From the NCBI RefSeq assembly GCF_910594005.1, contig NW_025316734.1, positions 124,001 through 188,000 of the forward strand: a stretch of 64,000 bases of DNA, given 5' to 3'. Each line of letters begins with the position of its first letter. Position 1 is the first letter of the stretch. The position numbers and the translations under genes are program-made. The notes beneath the pieces are model-generated. The model ran no database searches. It had not been told where the DNA came from and was given only the letters and a program-made list of their open reading frames with translations. This DNA is from Cervus elaphus (Eukaryota; Chordata; Mammalia; Artiodactyla; Cervidae). Shown piece by piece: positions 49,998 through 61,938 of this stretch.

Positions 49998-50793
49998 TCA
50001 GGATCCCTCTAGCCTTGAAACAGTGTTCTTGGGGTTTCTCTGGAGTGCCATCAAGGAAATCAAGGCTCCTTTCATGTGTGATGTGCAACACGGAATTGCT
50101 CTGCATGCAGTTCAGGGGAATCGGGCCTCATCTCGCGGCGAGGGGGAAGTCTCATGGTTTTTCTCGAGGAGCGGCGGGAACCTGGGGTATATTCTCGAGT
50201 TACGACGGGGATGGCACTTCCACACACGTGTGTGTTCAGCGACGTCAGGACTCCTGCCTAGTTGCGAGGGACAACTCGGGATTCTCCTCGAGGCTTTGCA
50301 GGGCTATTGGGACGCCTCTCCAGCTGAGACGGGAGACCAAGGTTCCCTTTCCACGTGCCACAGGAATCCTGGGTCTCCTATCAAGTTTCACGAGGAGTCA
50401 GGCATCGTCTCCTTTGGAGGCACTGATCTCCGCATACCTGTGGAGTTTTCAAAGGATTTGAGGCCTCCTGTCGCGATGAGGTGGGGAACTAGGTCTTTCT
50501 CTGTGGTCTCCACAGCGGATTCAGACATCCTTTCGTCTTGGGAGATGCAAGACGAGCCTGCATTCAAGTCACTGCAGGGATAATCGGACTTATTTCAAGT
50601 CAGGGCATCGCGGTGTCCATTACACTTGAGGCCGCAAATTCAGGGTCCCTCTCACATACATAGAGCTGAGAGAAGCCTCCTCTTGAGGTGCTTGTGGTAA
50701 GGTGGTATTCCTCTGGAGTCGAAGCCAGGGACTAACCTCTCATCTCGAGTTGATTTTTGGCCCACGGAGCTCTTTCGTGTTGCTACAGTGACC
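49998..50793 (+). repeat. M63: type B, 796 bp
   Basis: GCATGCAGTTCAGG, GATGGCACTTCC, GGGCTATTGGG, CACAGCGGATTC, GGGATAATCGG. Private: CTCGAGGAGCGGC, CGGACTTATTTCAAG. Confidence 0.9.
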
Positions 50794-51589
50794 TCAGGAT
50801 CCCTCTAGCCTTGAAACAGTGTTCTTGGGGTTTCTCTGGAGTGCCATCAAGGAAATCAAGGCTCCTTTCATGTGTGATGTGCAACACGGAATTGCTCTGC
50901 ACGCAGTGCATGGGAATCCGGCCTCATCTCGCTGCAAGGGGGAAGTCTCATGGGTTTTCTCGAGTTGCGGCGGGAACCTGCGGTATATTCTCGAGTTACG
51001 ACGGGGATGGCCCTTCCACCCACGTGTTTCTTCAGCGACGTCAGGACTCCTGCCTAGTTGCGAGGGACAACTCTGGATTCTCCTCGAGGCTTGACAGGGC
51101 AATTGGGACGCCACTCCAGCTGAGGCGGGAGACCAAGTGTCCCTTTCCAAGTGCCACAGGAATCCTGGGACTCCTATCAAGTTTCACGAGGAGTCAGGCA
51201 TCGTCTCCTTTGGAGGCACTGATCTCCGCGTACCTCTGGAGTTTTCAAAGGATGTGAGGCCTCCGGTCGCGATGAGGTGGGGAAATAAGTCTTTCTCTGT
51301 GCTTTCCACAGGGGATTCAGACATCCTTTCGTCCTGGGAGATGCAAGACGAGCCTGCATTGAAGTCACTGCAGGGATATCTGGCCTTATTTCGAGTCAGG
51401 GCATCGCGGTGTCCATTCCACTTGAGGCCGCAAACTCAGGGTCCCTCTCACATACCTAGAGTTGAGAGAAGCCTCCTCTTGAGGTGCTTGTGGTAAGGTG
51501 GTATTCCTCTGGAGACGAATCCAGGGACTAACCATTCTTTTCGAGTTGATTTTTGGTCCACAGAGTTCTTTCGTGTTGCTACAGTGACC
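50794..51589 (+). repeat. M64: type C, near-copy of M58, 796 bp
   Basis: Differs from M58 at GGCTTGACAGGG and ATATCTGGCC only, as far as I can see. Confidence 0.92.
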
Positions 51590-52385
51590 TCAGGATCCCT
51601 CTATCCTTGAAACAGTGTTCTTGGGGTTTCTCTGGAGTGCCATCAAGGAAATCAAGGCTCCTTTCATGTGTGATGTGCAAGACGGAATTGCTCTGCACGC
51701 AGTACAGGGGAATCGGGCCTCATCTCGCATCGAGGGGGAAGTCTCATGGTTTTTCTCGAGTTGCGGCGGGAACCTGGGGTATATTCTCGAGTTACGACGG
51801 GGATGGCCCTTCCACCCACGTGTTTGTTCAGCGACGTCAGGACTCCTGCCTAGTTGCGAGGGACAACTCGGGATTCTCCTCGAGGCTTGGCAGGGCAATT
51901 GGAACGCCTCTCCAGCTGAGGCGGGAGACCAAGGGTCCCTTTCCACGTGCCACAAGAATCCTGGGAGTCCTATCAAGTTTCACGAGGAGTCAGGCATCGT
52001 CTCCTTTGGAGGCACTGATCTCCGCATACCTCTGGAGTTTTCAAAGGATATGAGGCCTCCGGTCGCGATGAGGTGGGGAACTAGGTCTTTCTCTGTGGTC
52101 TCCACAGGGGATTCAGACATCCTTTCTTCTTGGGAGATGCAAGACGAGCCTGCATTCAAGTCACTGCAGGGATATCCGGCCTTATTTCGAGTCAGGGCAT
52201 CGCGGCGTCCATTCCACTTGAGGCCGCAAACTCAGGATCCCTCTCACATACCTAGAGCTGAGAGAAGCCTCCTCTTGAGGTGCGTGTGGTAAGGTGGTAT
52301 TCCTCAGGAGTCGAAGCCAGGGACTAACCTCTCATCTCGTGTTGATTCTTGGTCCACGGAGCTCTTTCGTTTTGCTACAGTGACC
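51590..52385 (+). repeat. M65: type D, near-copy of M59, 796 bp
   Basis: The one difference I see from M59 is GTTCAGCGACG in place of GTTCAGCCACG. Confidence 0.92.
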
Positions 52386-53182
52386 TCAGGATCCCTCTAG
52401 CCTTGAAACAGTGTTCTTGGGGTTTCTCTGGAGTGCCATCAAGGAAATCAAGGCTCCTTTCATGTGTGATGTGCAACACGGAATTGCTCTGCACGCAGTG
52501 CAGGGGAATCGGGCCTCATCTCGCGGCGAGGGGGAAGTCTCATGGTTTTTCTCGAGTTGCGGCGGGAACCTGGGGTATATTCTCGAGTTACGACGGGGAT
52601 GGCCCTTCCACCCACGTGTTTCTTCAGCGACGTCAGGACTCCTGCCTAGTTGCGAGGGACAACTCGGGATTCTCCTCGAGGCTTTGCAGGGCAATTGGGA
52701 CGCCTCTCCACCTGAGACGGGAGACCAAGGTTCCCTTTCCACGTGCCACAGGAATCCTGGGTCTCCTATCAAGTTTCACGAGGAGTCAGGCATCGTCTCC
52801 TTTGGAGGCACTGATATCCGCATACCTGTGGAGTTTTCAAAGGATTTGAGGCCTCCTGTCGCGATGAGGTGGGGAACTAGGTCTTTCTCTGTGGTCTCCA
52901 CTGGGGATTCAGACACCCTTTCGTCTTGGGAGATGCAAGACGAGGCTGCATTCCAGTCACTGCAGAGATATCCGGCCTTATTTCGAGTCAGGGCATCGCG
53001 GTGTCCATTCCACTTGAGGCCGCAAACTCAGGGTCCCTCTCACATACCTAGAGCTGAGAGAAGCCTCCTCTTGAGGTGCTTGTGGTAAGGTGGTATTCCT
53101 CTGGAGTCGAAGCCAGGGACTAACCTCTCATCTCGAGTTGATTTTTTCGTCCACGGAGCTCTTTCGTGTTGCTACAGTGACC
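52386..53182 (+). repeat. M66: type B, 797 bp
   Basis: Has the same extra-base GATTTTTTCGTCC as M60, but a standard head (GCACGCAGTGCAGG, TTTCTTCAGCGACG). Private: CCACCTGAGACGG, GATATCCGC, GCAGAGATATCC. Confidence 0.9.
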
Positions 53183-53978
53183 TCAGGATCCCTCTAGCCT
53201 TGAAACAGTGTTCTTGGGGTTTCTCTGGAGTGCCATCAAGGAAATCAAGACTCCTTTCATGTGTGATGTGCAACACGGAATTGCTCTGCACGCAGTGCAG
53301 GGGAATCGGGCCTCATCTCGCGGCGAGGGGGAAGTCTCATGGTTTTTCTCGAGTTGCGGCGGGAACCTGGGGTATATTCTCGAGTTACGACTGGGATGGC
53401 CCTTCCACCCACGTGTTTCTTCAGCGACGTCAGGACTCCTGCCTAGTTGCGAGGGACAACTCTGGATTCTCCTCGAGGATTTGCAGGGCAATTAGGACGC
53501 CTCTCCAGCTGAGGCGGGAGACCAAGTGTCCCTTTCCAAGTGCCACAGGAATCCTGGGTCTCCTATCAAGTTTCACGAGGAGTCAGGCATCGTCTCCTTT
53601 GGAGGCACTGATCTCCGCATACCTCTGGAGTTTTCAAAGGATTTGAGGCCTCCTGTCGCGATGAGGTGGGGAACTAGGTCTTTCTCTGTGGTCTCCACAG
53701 GGGATTCAGACACCCTTTCGTCTAGGGAGATGCAAGACGAACCTGCATTCCAGTCACTGCAGGGATATCCGGCCTTATTTCGAGTCAGGGCATCGCGGTG
53801 TCCATTCCACTTGAGGCCGCAAACTCAGGGTCCCTCTCACATACCTAGAGCTGAGAGAAACCTCCTCTTGAGGTGCTTGTGGTAAGATGGTTTTCCTCTG
53901 GAGTCGAAGCCAGGGACTAACCTCTCATCTCGAGTTGATTTTTGGTCCACGGAGCTCTTTCGTGTTGCTACAGTGACC
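53183..53978 (+). repeat. M67: type C head, B tail, 796 bp
   Basis: Equals M61 to ~53640, then AAGGATTTGAGGCCTCC. Private: CGTCTAGGGAG, GGTAAGATGG. Confidence 0.9.
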
Positions 53979-54774
53979 TCAGGATCCCTCTAGCCTTGAA
54001 ACAGTGTTCTTGGGGTTTCTCTGGAGTGCCATGAAGGAAATCAAGGCTCCTTTCATGTGTGATGTGCAAGACGGAATTGCTCTGCACGCAGTTCAGGGGA
54101 ATCGGGCCTCATCTCGCGGCGAGGGGGAAGTCTCATGGTTTTTCTCGAGTTGCGGCGGGAACCTGGGGTATATTCTCGAGTTACGACGGGGATGGCCCTT
54201 CCACACACGTGTTTGTTCAGCCACGTCAGGACTCTTGCCTAGTTGCGAGACACAACTCGGGATTCTCCTCGAGGCTTGGCAAGGCAATTGGGACGGCTCT
54301 CCAGCTGAGGCGGGAGACCAAGGGTCCCTTTCCACGTGCCACAGGAATCCTGGGACTCCTATCAAGTTTCACGAGGAGTCAGGCATCGTCTCCTTTGGAG
54401 GCACTGATCTCCGCGTACCTCTGGAGTTTTCAAAGGATGTGAGGCCTCCGGTCGCGATGAGGTGGGGAACTAGGTCTTTCTCTGTGGTTTCCACAGGGGA
54501 TTCAGACATCCTTTCATCTTGGGAGATGCAAGACGAGCCTGCATTCAAGTCACTGCAGGGATATCCAGCCTTATTTCGCGTCAGGGCATCGCGGTGTCCA
54601 TTCCACTTGAGGCCGCAAACTCAGGGTCCCTCTCACATACCTAGAGCTGAGAGAAGCCTCCTCTTGAGGTGTGTGTGGTAAGGTGGTATTCCTCAGGAGT
54701 CGAAGACAGGGACTAACCTCTCATCTAGTGTTGATTCTTGGTCCACGGAGCTCTTTCGTGTTGCTACAGTGACC
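53979..54774 (+). repeat. M68: type A, 796 bp
   Basis: Type A with GTGCAAGACGG and GCAGTTCAGG. Private: GGGACGGCTC, GTGGTTTCC, GTGTGTGTGG, CATCTAGTGTT. Confidence 0.9.
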
Positions 54775-55570
54775 TCAGGATCCCTCTAGCCTTGAAACAG
54801 TGTTCTTGGGGTTTCTCTGGAGTGCCATCAAGGAAATCAAGGCTCCTTTCATGTGTGATGTGCAACACGGAATTGCTCTGCATGCAGTGCAGGGGAATCG
54901 GGCCTCATCTCGCGGCGAGTGGGAAGTCTCATGGTTTTTCTCGAGTTGCGGCGGGAACCTGGGGTATATTCTCGAGTTACGACGGGGATGGCACTTCCAC
55001 ACACGTGTGTGTTCAGCGACGTCAGGACTCCTGCCTAGTTGCGAGGGACAACTCGGGATTCTCCTCGAGGCTTTGCAGGGCAATTGGGACGCCTCTCCAG
55101 CTGAGACGGGAGACCAAGGTTCCCTTTCCACGTGCCACAGGAATCCTGGGTCTCCTATCAAGTTTCACGAGGAGTCAGGCATCGTCTCCTTTGGAGGCAC
55201 TGATCTCCGCATACCTGTGGAGTTTTCAAAAGATTTGAGGCCTCCTGTCGCGATGAGGTGGGGAACTAGGTCTTTCTCTGTGGTCTCCACTGGGGATTCA
55301 GACACCCTTTCGTCTTGGGAGATGCAAGACGAGGCTGCATTCCAGTCACTGCAGGGATATCCGGCCTTATTTCGAGTCAGGGCATCGCGGTGTCCATTCC
55401 ACTTGAGGCAGCAAACTCAGGGTCCCTCTCACATACCTAGAGCTGAGAGAAGCCTCCTCTTGAGGTGCTTGTGGTAAGGTGGTATTCCTCTGGAGCCGAA
55501 TCCAGGGACTAACCTCTCTTTTCGAGTTGATTTTTGGTCCACAGAGTTCTTTCGTGTTGCTACAGTGACC
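54775..55570 (+). repeat. M69: type B, 796 bp
   Basis: GCGAGTGGGAAG as in M55. Private: TTGAGGCAGC, GGAGCCGAATCC. Confidence 0.9.
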
Positions 55571-56366
55571 TCAGGATCCCTCTATCCTTGAAACAGTGTT
55601 CTTGGGGTTTCTCTGGAGTGCCATCAAGGAAATCAAGGCTCCTTTCATGTGTGATGTGCAAGACGGAATTGCTCTGCATGCAGTACAGGGGAATCGGGCC
55701 TCATCTCGCATCGAGGGGGAAGTCTCATGGTTTTTCTCGAGTTGCGGCGGGAACCTGGGGTATATTCTCCAGTTACGACGGGGATGGCCCTTCCACCCAC
55801 GTGTTTCTTCAGCGACGTCAGGAGTCCTGCCTAGTTGCGAGGGACAACTCGGGATTCTCCTCGAGGCTTGGCAGGGCAATTGGAACGCCTCTCCAGCTGA
55901 GGCGGGAGACCAAGGGTCCCTTTCCACGTGCCACAAGAATCCTGGGACTCCTATCAAGTTTCACGAGGAGTCAGGCTTCGTCTCCTTTGGAGGCACTGAT
56001 CTCCGCGTACCTCTGGAGTTTTCAAAGGATGTGAGGCCTCCGGTCGCGATGAGGTGGGGAACTAGGTCTTTCTCTGTGGTCTCCACAGGGGATTCAGACA
56101 TCCTTTCATCTTGGGAGATGCAAGACGAGCCTGCATTCAAGTCACTGCAGGGATATCCAGCCTTATTTCGCATCAGGGCATCGCGGTGTCCATTCCACTT
56201 GAGGCCGCAAACTCAGGGTCCCTCTCACATACCTAGAGCTGAGAGAAGCCTCCTCTTGAGGTGCTTGTGGTAAGGTGGTATTCCTCTGGAGTCGAAGCCA
56301 GGGACTAACCTCTCATCTCGAGTTGATTTTTGGCCCACGGAGCTCTTTCGTGTTGCTACAGTGACC
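55571..56366 (+). repeat. M70: type D with C-type centre, 796 bp
   Basis: CGCATCGAGG, TTTCTTCAGCGACG, ATTGGAACGCC. Private: TTCTCCAGTTACG, CAGGCTTCGTC; CGCATCAGGG recurs from M61. Confidence 0.9.
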
Positions 56367-57162
56367 TCAGGATCCCTCTAGCCTTGAAACAGTGTTCTTG
56401 GGGTTTCTCTGGAGTGCCATCAAGGAAATCAAGGCTCCTTTCATGTGTGATGTGCAACACGGAATTGCTCTGCACGAAGTGCAGGGGAATCCGGCCTCAC
56501 CTCGCGGCGAGGGGGAAGTCTCATGGTTTTTCTCGAGTTGCGGCGGGAACCTGGGGTATATTCTCGAGTTACGACGGGGATGGCCCTTCCACCCACGTGT
56601 TTCTTCAGCGACGTCAGGACTCCTGCCTAGTTGCCAGGGACAACTTTGGATTCTCCTCGAGGCTTGGCAGGGCAATTGGGACGCCTCTCCAGCTGAGGCG
56701 GGAGACAAAGTGTCCCTTTCCAAGTGCCACAGGAATCCTGGGACTCCTATCAAGTTTCACGAGGAGTCAGGCATCGTCTCCTTTGGAGGCACTGATCTCC
56801 GCGTACCTCTGGAGTTTTCAAAGGATGTGAGGCTATCGGTCGCGATGAGGTGGGGAAATAAGTCTTTCTCTGTGCTTTCCACAGGGGATTCAGACATTCT
56901 TTCGTCCTGGGAGATGCAAGACGAGCCTGCATTGAAGTCACTGCAGGGATATCCGGCCTTATTTCGAGTCAGGGCATCGCGGTGTCCATTCCACTTGAGG
57001 CCGCAAACTCAGGGTCCCTCTCACATACCTAGAGCTGAGAGAAGCCTCCTCTTGAGGTGCTTGTGGTAAGGTGGTATTCCTCTGGAGATGAATCCAGGGA
57101 CTAACCTCTCTTTTCGAGTTGATTTTTGGTCCACAGAGTTCTTTCGTGTTGCTACAGTGACC
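56367..57162 (+). repeat. M71: type C, 796 bp
   Basis: GGAGACAAAGTG, GGGGAAATAAG and GACATTCTTTC tie it to M74 and M79. Private: GCACGAAGTGC, GCCTCACCTCG, TTGCCAGGGAC. Confidence 0.9.
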
Positions 57163-57958
57163 TCAGGATCCCTCTAGCCTTGAAACAGTGTTCTTGGGGT
57201 TTCTCTGGAGTGCCATCAAGGAAATCAAGGATCCTTTCATGTGTGATGTGCAACACGAAATTGCTCTGCACGCAGTACAGGGGAATCGGGCCTCATCTCG
57301 CATCGAGGGGGAAGTCTCATGGTTTTTCTCGAGGTGCGGCGGGAACCTGGGGTATATTCTCGAGTTACGACGGGGATGGCCCTTCCACCCACGTGTTTGT
57401 TCAGCCACGTCAGGACTCCTGCCTAGTTGCGAGGGACAACTCGGGATTCTCCTCGAGGCTTGGCAGGGCAATTGGAACGCCTCTCCAGCTGAGGCGGGAG
57501 ACCAAGGGTCCCTTTCCACGTGCCACAAGAATCCTGGGACTCCTATCAAGTTTCACGAGGAGTCAGGCATCGTCTCCTTTGGAGGCACTGATCTCCGCAT
57601 ACCTCTGGAGTTTTCAAAGGATTTGAGGCCTCCTGTCGCGATGAGGTGGGGAACTAGGTCTTTCTCTGTGGTCTCCACAGCGGATTCAGACATCCTTTCG
57701 TATTGGGAGATGGAAGACGAGCCTGCATTCCAGTCACTGCAGGGATATCCGGCCTTATTTCGAGTCAGGGCATCGCGGTGTCCATTCCACTTGAGGCCGC
57801 AAACTCAGGGTCCCTCTCACACACCTAGAGCTGAGAGAAGCCTCCTCTTGTGGTGCTTGTGGTAAGGTGGTATTCCTCTGGAGTCGAAGCCAGGGACTAA
57901 CCTCTCATCTCGAGTTGATTTTTGGTCCACGGAGCTCTTTCTTGTTGCTACAGTGACC
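57163..57958 (+). repeat. M72: type D head, B tail, second BamHI site, 796 bp
   Basis: AAGGATCCTTTC gives an extra BamHI site at 57229, and CACGAAATTG; both recur only in M80. Private: CTCGAGGTGCGG, CGTATTGGGAGATGG. Confidence 0.9.
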
Positions 57959-58754
57959 TCAGGATCCCTCTAGCCTTGAAACAGTGTTCTTGGGGTTTCT
58001 CTGGAGTGCCATGAAGGAAATCAAGGCTCCTTTCATGTGTGATGTGCAACACAGAATTGCTCTGCACGCAGTGCAGGGGAATCGGGCCTCATCTCACGGC
58101 GAGGGGGAAGTCTCATGGTTTTTCTCGAGTTGCGGCGGGAACCTGGGGTATATTCTCGAGTTACGACGGGGATGGACCTTCCACACACGTGTTTCTTCAG
58201 CCACGTCAGGACTCTTGCCTAGTTGCGAGACACAACTCGGGATTCTCCTCGAGGCTTGGCAAGGCAATTGGGACGCCTCTCCAGCTGAGGCGGGAGACCA
58301 AGGGTCCCTTTCCACGTGCCACAGGAATCCTGGGACTCCTATCAAGTTTCACGAGGAGTCAGGCATCGTCTCCTTTGGAGGCACTGATCTCCGCGTACCT
58401 CTGGAGTTTTCAAAGGATGTGAGGCCTCCGGTCGCGATGAGGTGGGGAACTAGGTCTTTCTCTGTGGTCTCCACAGGGGATTCAGACATCCTTTCATCTT
58501 GGGAGATGCAAGACGAGCCTGCATTCAAGTCACTGCAGGGATATCCAGCCTTATTTCGCGTCAGGGCATCGCGGTGTCCATTCCACTTGAGTCCGCAAAC
58601 TCAGGGTCCCTCTCACATACCTAGAGCTGAGAGAAGCCTCCTCTTGAGGTCCTTGTGGTAAGGTGGTATTCCTCTGGAGTCGAAGCCAGGGACTAACCTC
58701 TCATCTCGAGTTGATTTTTCGCCCACGGAGCTCTTTCGTGTTGCTACAGTGACC
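57959..58754 (+). repeat. M73: type A, 796 bp
   Basis: Type A; TTGAGTCCGC is shared with M78. Private: CATCTCACGGCG, GAGGTCCTTG. Confidence 0.9.
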
Positions 58755-59550
58755 TCAGGATCCCTCTAGCCTTGAAACAGTGTTCTTGGGGTTTCTCTGG
58801 AGTGCCATCAAGGAAATCAAGGCTCCTTTCATGTGTGATGTGCAACACGGAATTGCTCTGCACGCAGTGCAGGGGAATCGGGCCTCATCTCGCGGCGAGG
58901 GGGAAGTCTCATGGTTTTTCTCGAGTTGCGGCGGGAACCTGGGGTATATTCTCGAGTTACGACGGGGATGGCCCTTCCACCCACGTGTTTCTTCAGCGAC
59001 GTCAGGACTCCTGCCTAGTTGCGAGGGACAACTCTGGATTCTCCTCGAGGCTTGGCAGGGCAATTGGGACGCCTCTCCAGCTGAGGCGGGAGACAAAGTG
59101 TCCCTTTCCAAGTGCCACAGGAATCCTGGGACTCCTATCAAGTTTCACGAGGAGTCAGGCATCGTCTCCTTTGGAGGCACTGATCTCCGCGTACCTCTGG
59201 AGTTTTCAAAGGATGTGAGGCTATCGGTCGCGATGAGGTGGGGAAATAAGTCTTTCTCTGTGCTTTCCACAGGGGATTCAGACATTCTTTCGTCCTGGGA
59301 GATGCAAGACGAGCCTGCATTGAAGTCACTGCAGGGATATCCGGCCTTATTTCGAGTCAGGGCATCGCGGTGTCCATTCCACTTGAGGCCGCAAACTCAG
59401 GGTCCCTCTCACATACCTAGAGCTGAGAGAAGCCTCCTCTTCAGGTGCTTGTGGTAAGGTGGTATTCCTCTGGAGATGAATCCAGGGACTAACCTCTCTT
59501 TTCGAGTTGATTTTTGGTCCACAGAGTTCTTTCGTGTTGCTCCAGTGACC
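58755..59550 (+). repeat. M74: type C, 796 bp
   Basis: GGAGACAAAGTG, GGGGAAATAAG and the junction GAGATGAATCC / TTGCTCCAGTGACC. It differs from M79 at three bases that I can see. Confidence 0.92.
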
Positions 59551-60346
59551 TCAGGATCCCTCTAGCCTTGAAACAGTGTTCTTGGGGTTTCTCTGGAGTG
59601 CCATCAAGGAAATCAAGGCTCCTTTCATGTGTGATGTGCAACACGGAATTGCTCTGCACGCAGTACAGGGGAATCGGGCCTCATCTCGCCGCGAGGGGGA
59701 AGTCTCATGGTTTTTCTCGAGTTGCGGCGGGAACCTGGGGTATATTCTCGAGTTACGACGGGGATGGCCCTTCCACCCACGTGTTTGTTCAGCCACGTCA
59801 GGACTCCTGCCTAGTTGCGAGGGACAACTCGGGATTCTCCTCGAGGCTTGGCAGGGCAATTGGAACGCCTCTCCAGCTGAGGCGGGAGACCAAGGGTCCC
59901 TTTCCACGTGCCACAAGAATCCTGGGACTCCTATCAAGTTTCACGAGGAGTCAGGCATCGTCTCCTTTGGAGACACTGATCTCCGCGTACCTCTGGAGTT
60001 TTCAAAGGATGTGAGGCCTCCGGTCGCGATGAGGTGGGGAACTAGGTGTTTCTCTGTGGTCTCCACAGGGGATTCAGACATCCTTTCTTCTTGGGAGATG
60101 CAAGACGAGCCTGCATTCCAGTCACTGCAGGGATATCCGGCCTTATTTCGAGTCAGGGCATCGCGGTGTCCATTCCACTTGAGGCCGCAAACTCAGGATC
60201 CCTCTCACATACCTAGAGCTGAGAGAAGCCTCCTCTTGAGGTGCTTGTGGTAAGGTGGTATTCCTCAGGAGTCGAAGCCAGGGACTAACCTCTCATCTCG
60301 TGTTGATTCTTGGTCCACGGAGCTCTTTCGTGTTGCTACAGTGACC
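59551..60346 (+). repeat. M75: type D, 796 bp
   Basis: Type D with private CGCCGCGAGG and TTTGGAGACACTG. Confidence 0.9.
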
Positions 60347-61142
60347 TCAGGATCCCTCTAGCCTTGAAACAGTGTTCTTGGGGTTTCTCTGGAGTGCCAT
60401 GAAGGAAATCAAGGCTCCTTTCATGTGTGATGTGCAACACAGAATTGCTCTGCATGCAGTGCAGGGGAATCGGGCCTCATCTCGCGGCGAGGGGGAAGTC
60501 TCATGGTTTTTCTCGAGTTGCGGCGGGAACCTGGGGTATATTCTCGAGTTACGACGCGGATGGCCCTTCCACACACGTGTTTGTTCAGCCACGTCAGGAC
60601 TCTTGCCTAGTTGCGAGACACAACTCGGGATTCTCCTCGAGGCTTGGCAGGGCAATTGGGACGCCTCTCCAGCTGAGGCGGGAGACCAAGTGTCCCTTTC
60701 CAAGTGCCACAGGAATCCTGGGACTCCTATCAAGTTTCACGAGGAGTCAGGCATCGTCTCCTTTGGAGGCACTGATCTCCGCGTACCTCTGGAGTTTTCA
60801 AAGGATGTGAGGCTATCGGTCGCGATGAGGTGGGGAACTAAGTCTTTCTCTGTGCTTTCCACAGGGGATTCAGACATCCTTTCGTCCTGGGAGATGCAAG
60901 ACGAGCCTGCATTGAAGTCACTGCAGGGATATCCGGCCTTATTTCGAGTCAGGGCATCGCGGTGTCCATTCCACTTGAGGCCGCAAACTCAGGGTCCCTC
61001 TCACATACCTAGAGCTGAGAGAAGCCTCCTCTTGAGGTGCTTGTGGTAAGGTGGTATTCCTCTGGAGACGAATCCAGGGACTAACCTCTCTTTTCGAGTT
61101 GATTTTTGGTCCACAGAGTTCTTTCGTGTTGCTACAGTGACC
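60347..61142 (+). repeat. M76: type A head, C tail, 796 bp
   Basis: GTTGCGAGACAC, then GGCTTGGCAGGG, CCAAGTGTCCC and GAGGCTATCGG. Private: GACGCGGATGG. Confidence 0.9.
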
Positions 61143-61938
61143 TCAGGATCCCTCTATCCTTGAAACAGTGTTCTTGGGGTTTCTCTGGAGTGCCATCAAG
61201 GAAATCAAGGCTCCTTTCATGTGTGATGTGCAAGACGGAATTGCTCTGCACGCAGTACAGGGGAATCGGGCCTCATCTCGCGGCGAGGGGGAAGTCTCAT
61301 GGTTTTTCTAGAGTTGCGGCGGGAACCTGGGGTATATTCTCGAGTTACGATGGGGATGGCCCTTCCACCCACGTGTTTCTTCAGCGACGTCAGGACTCCT
61401 GCCTAGTTGCGAGGGACAACTCGGGATTCTCCTCGAGGCTTGGCAGGGCAATTGGGACGCCTCTCCAGCTGAGACGGGAGACCAAGGGTCCCTTTCCACG
61501 TGCCACAGGAATCCTGGGTCACCTATCAAGTTTCACGAGGAGTCAGGCATCGTCTCCTTTGGAGGCACTGATCTCCGCATACCTCTGGAGTTTTCAAAGG
61601 ATTTGAGGCCTCCTGTCGCGATGAGGTGGGGAACTAGGTCTTTCTCTGTGGTCTCCACAGGGGATTCAGACACCCTTTCGTCTTGGGAGATGCAAGACGA
61701 GCCTGCATTCCAGTCACTGCAGGGATATCCGGCCTTATTTCGAGTCAGGGCATCGCGGTGTCCATTCCACTTGAGGCCGCAAACTGAGGATCCCTCTCAC
61801 ATACCTAGAGCTGAGAGAAGCCTCCTCTTGAGGTGCTTGTGGTAAGGTGGTATTCCTCTGGAGTCGAAGCCAGGGAGTAACCTCTCATCTCGAGTTGATT
61901 TTTGGTCCACGGAGCTCTTTCGTGTTGCTACAGTGACC
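61143..61938 (+). repeat. M77: type D head, B tail, 796 bp
   Basis: CTCTATCC and GTGCAAGACGG, then TTTCTTCAGCGACG and GAGACGGG. Private: TTTCTAGAGTTGC (XhoI site lost, XbaI gained), GGTCACCTATC, AGGGAGTAACC. Confidence 0.9.

Larger units (their letters stand above)
50274..53640 (+). repeat. Six-monomer-step duplicate, right copy
   Basis: Right-hand partner of 45497-48863. The M66 head differs from the M60 head over roughly 200 bases while both flanks match, so one of them was overwritten after duplication. Confidence 0.87.
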
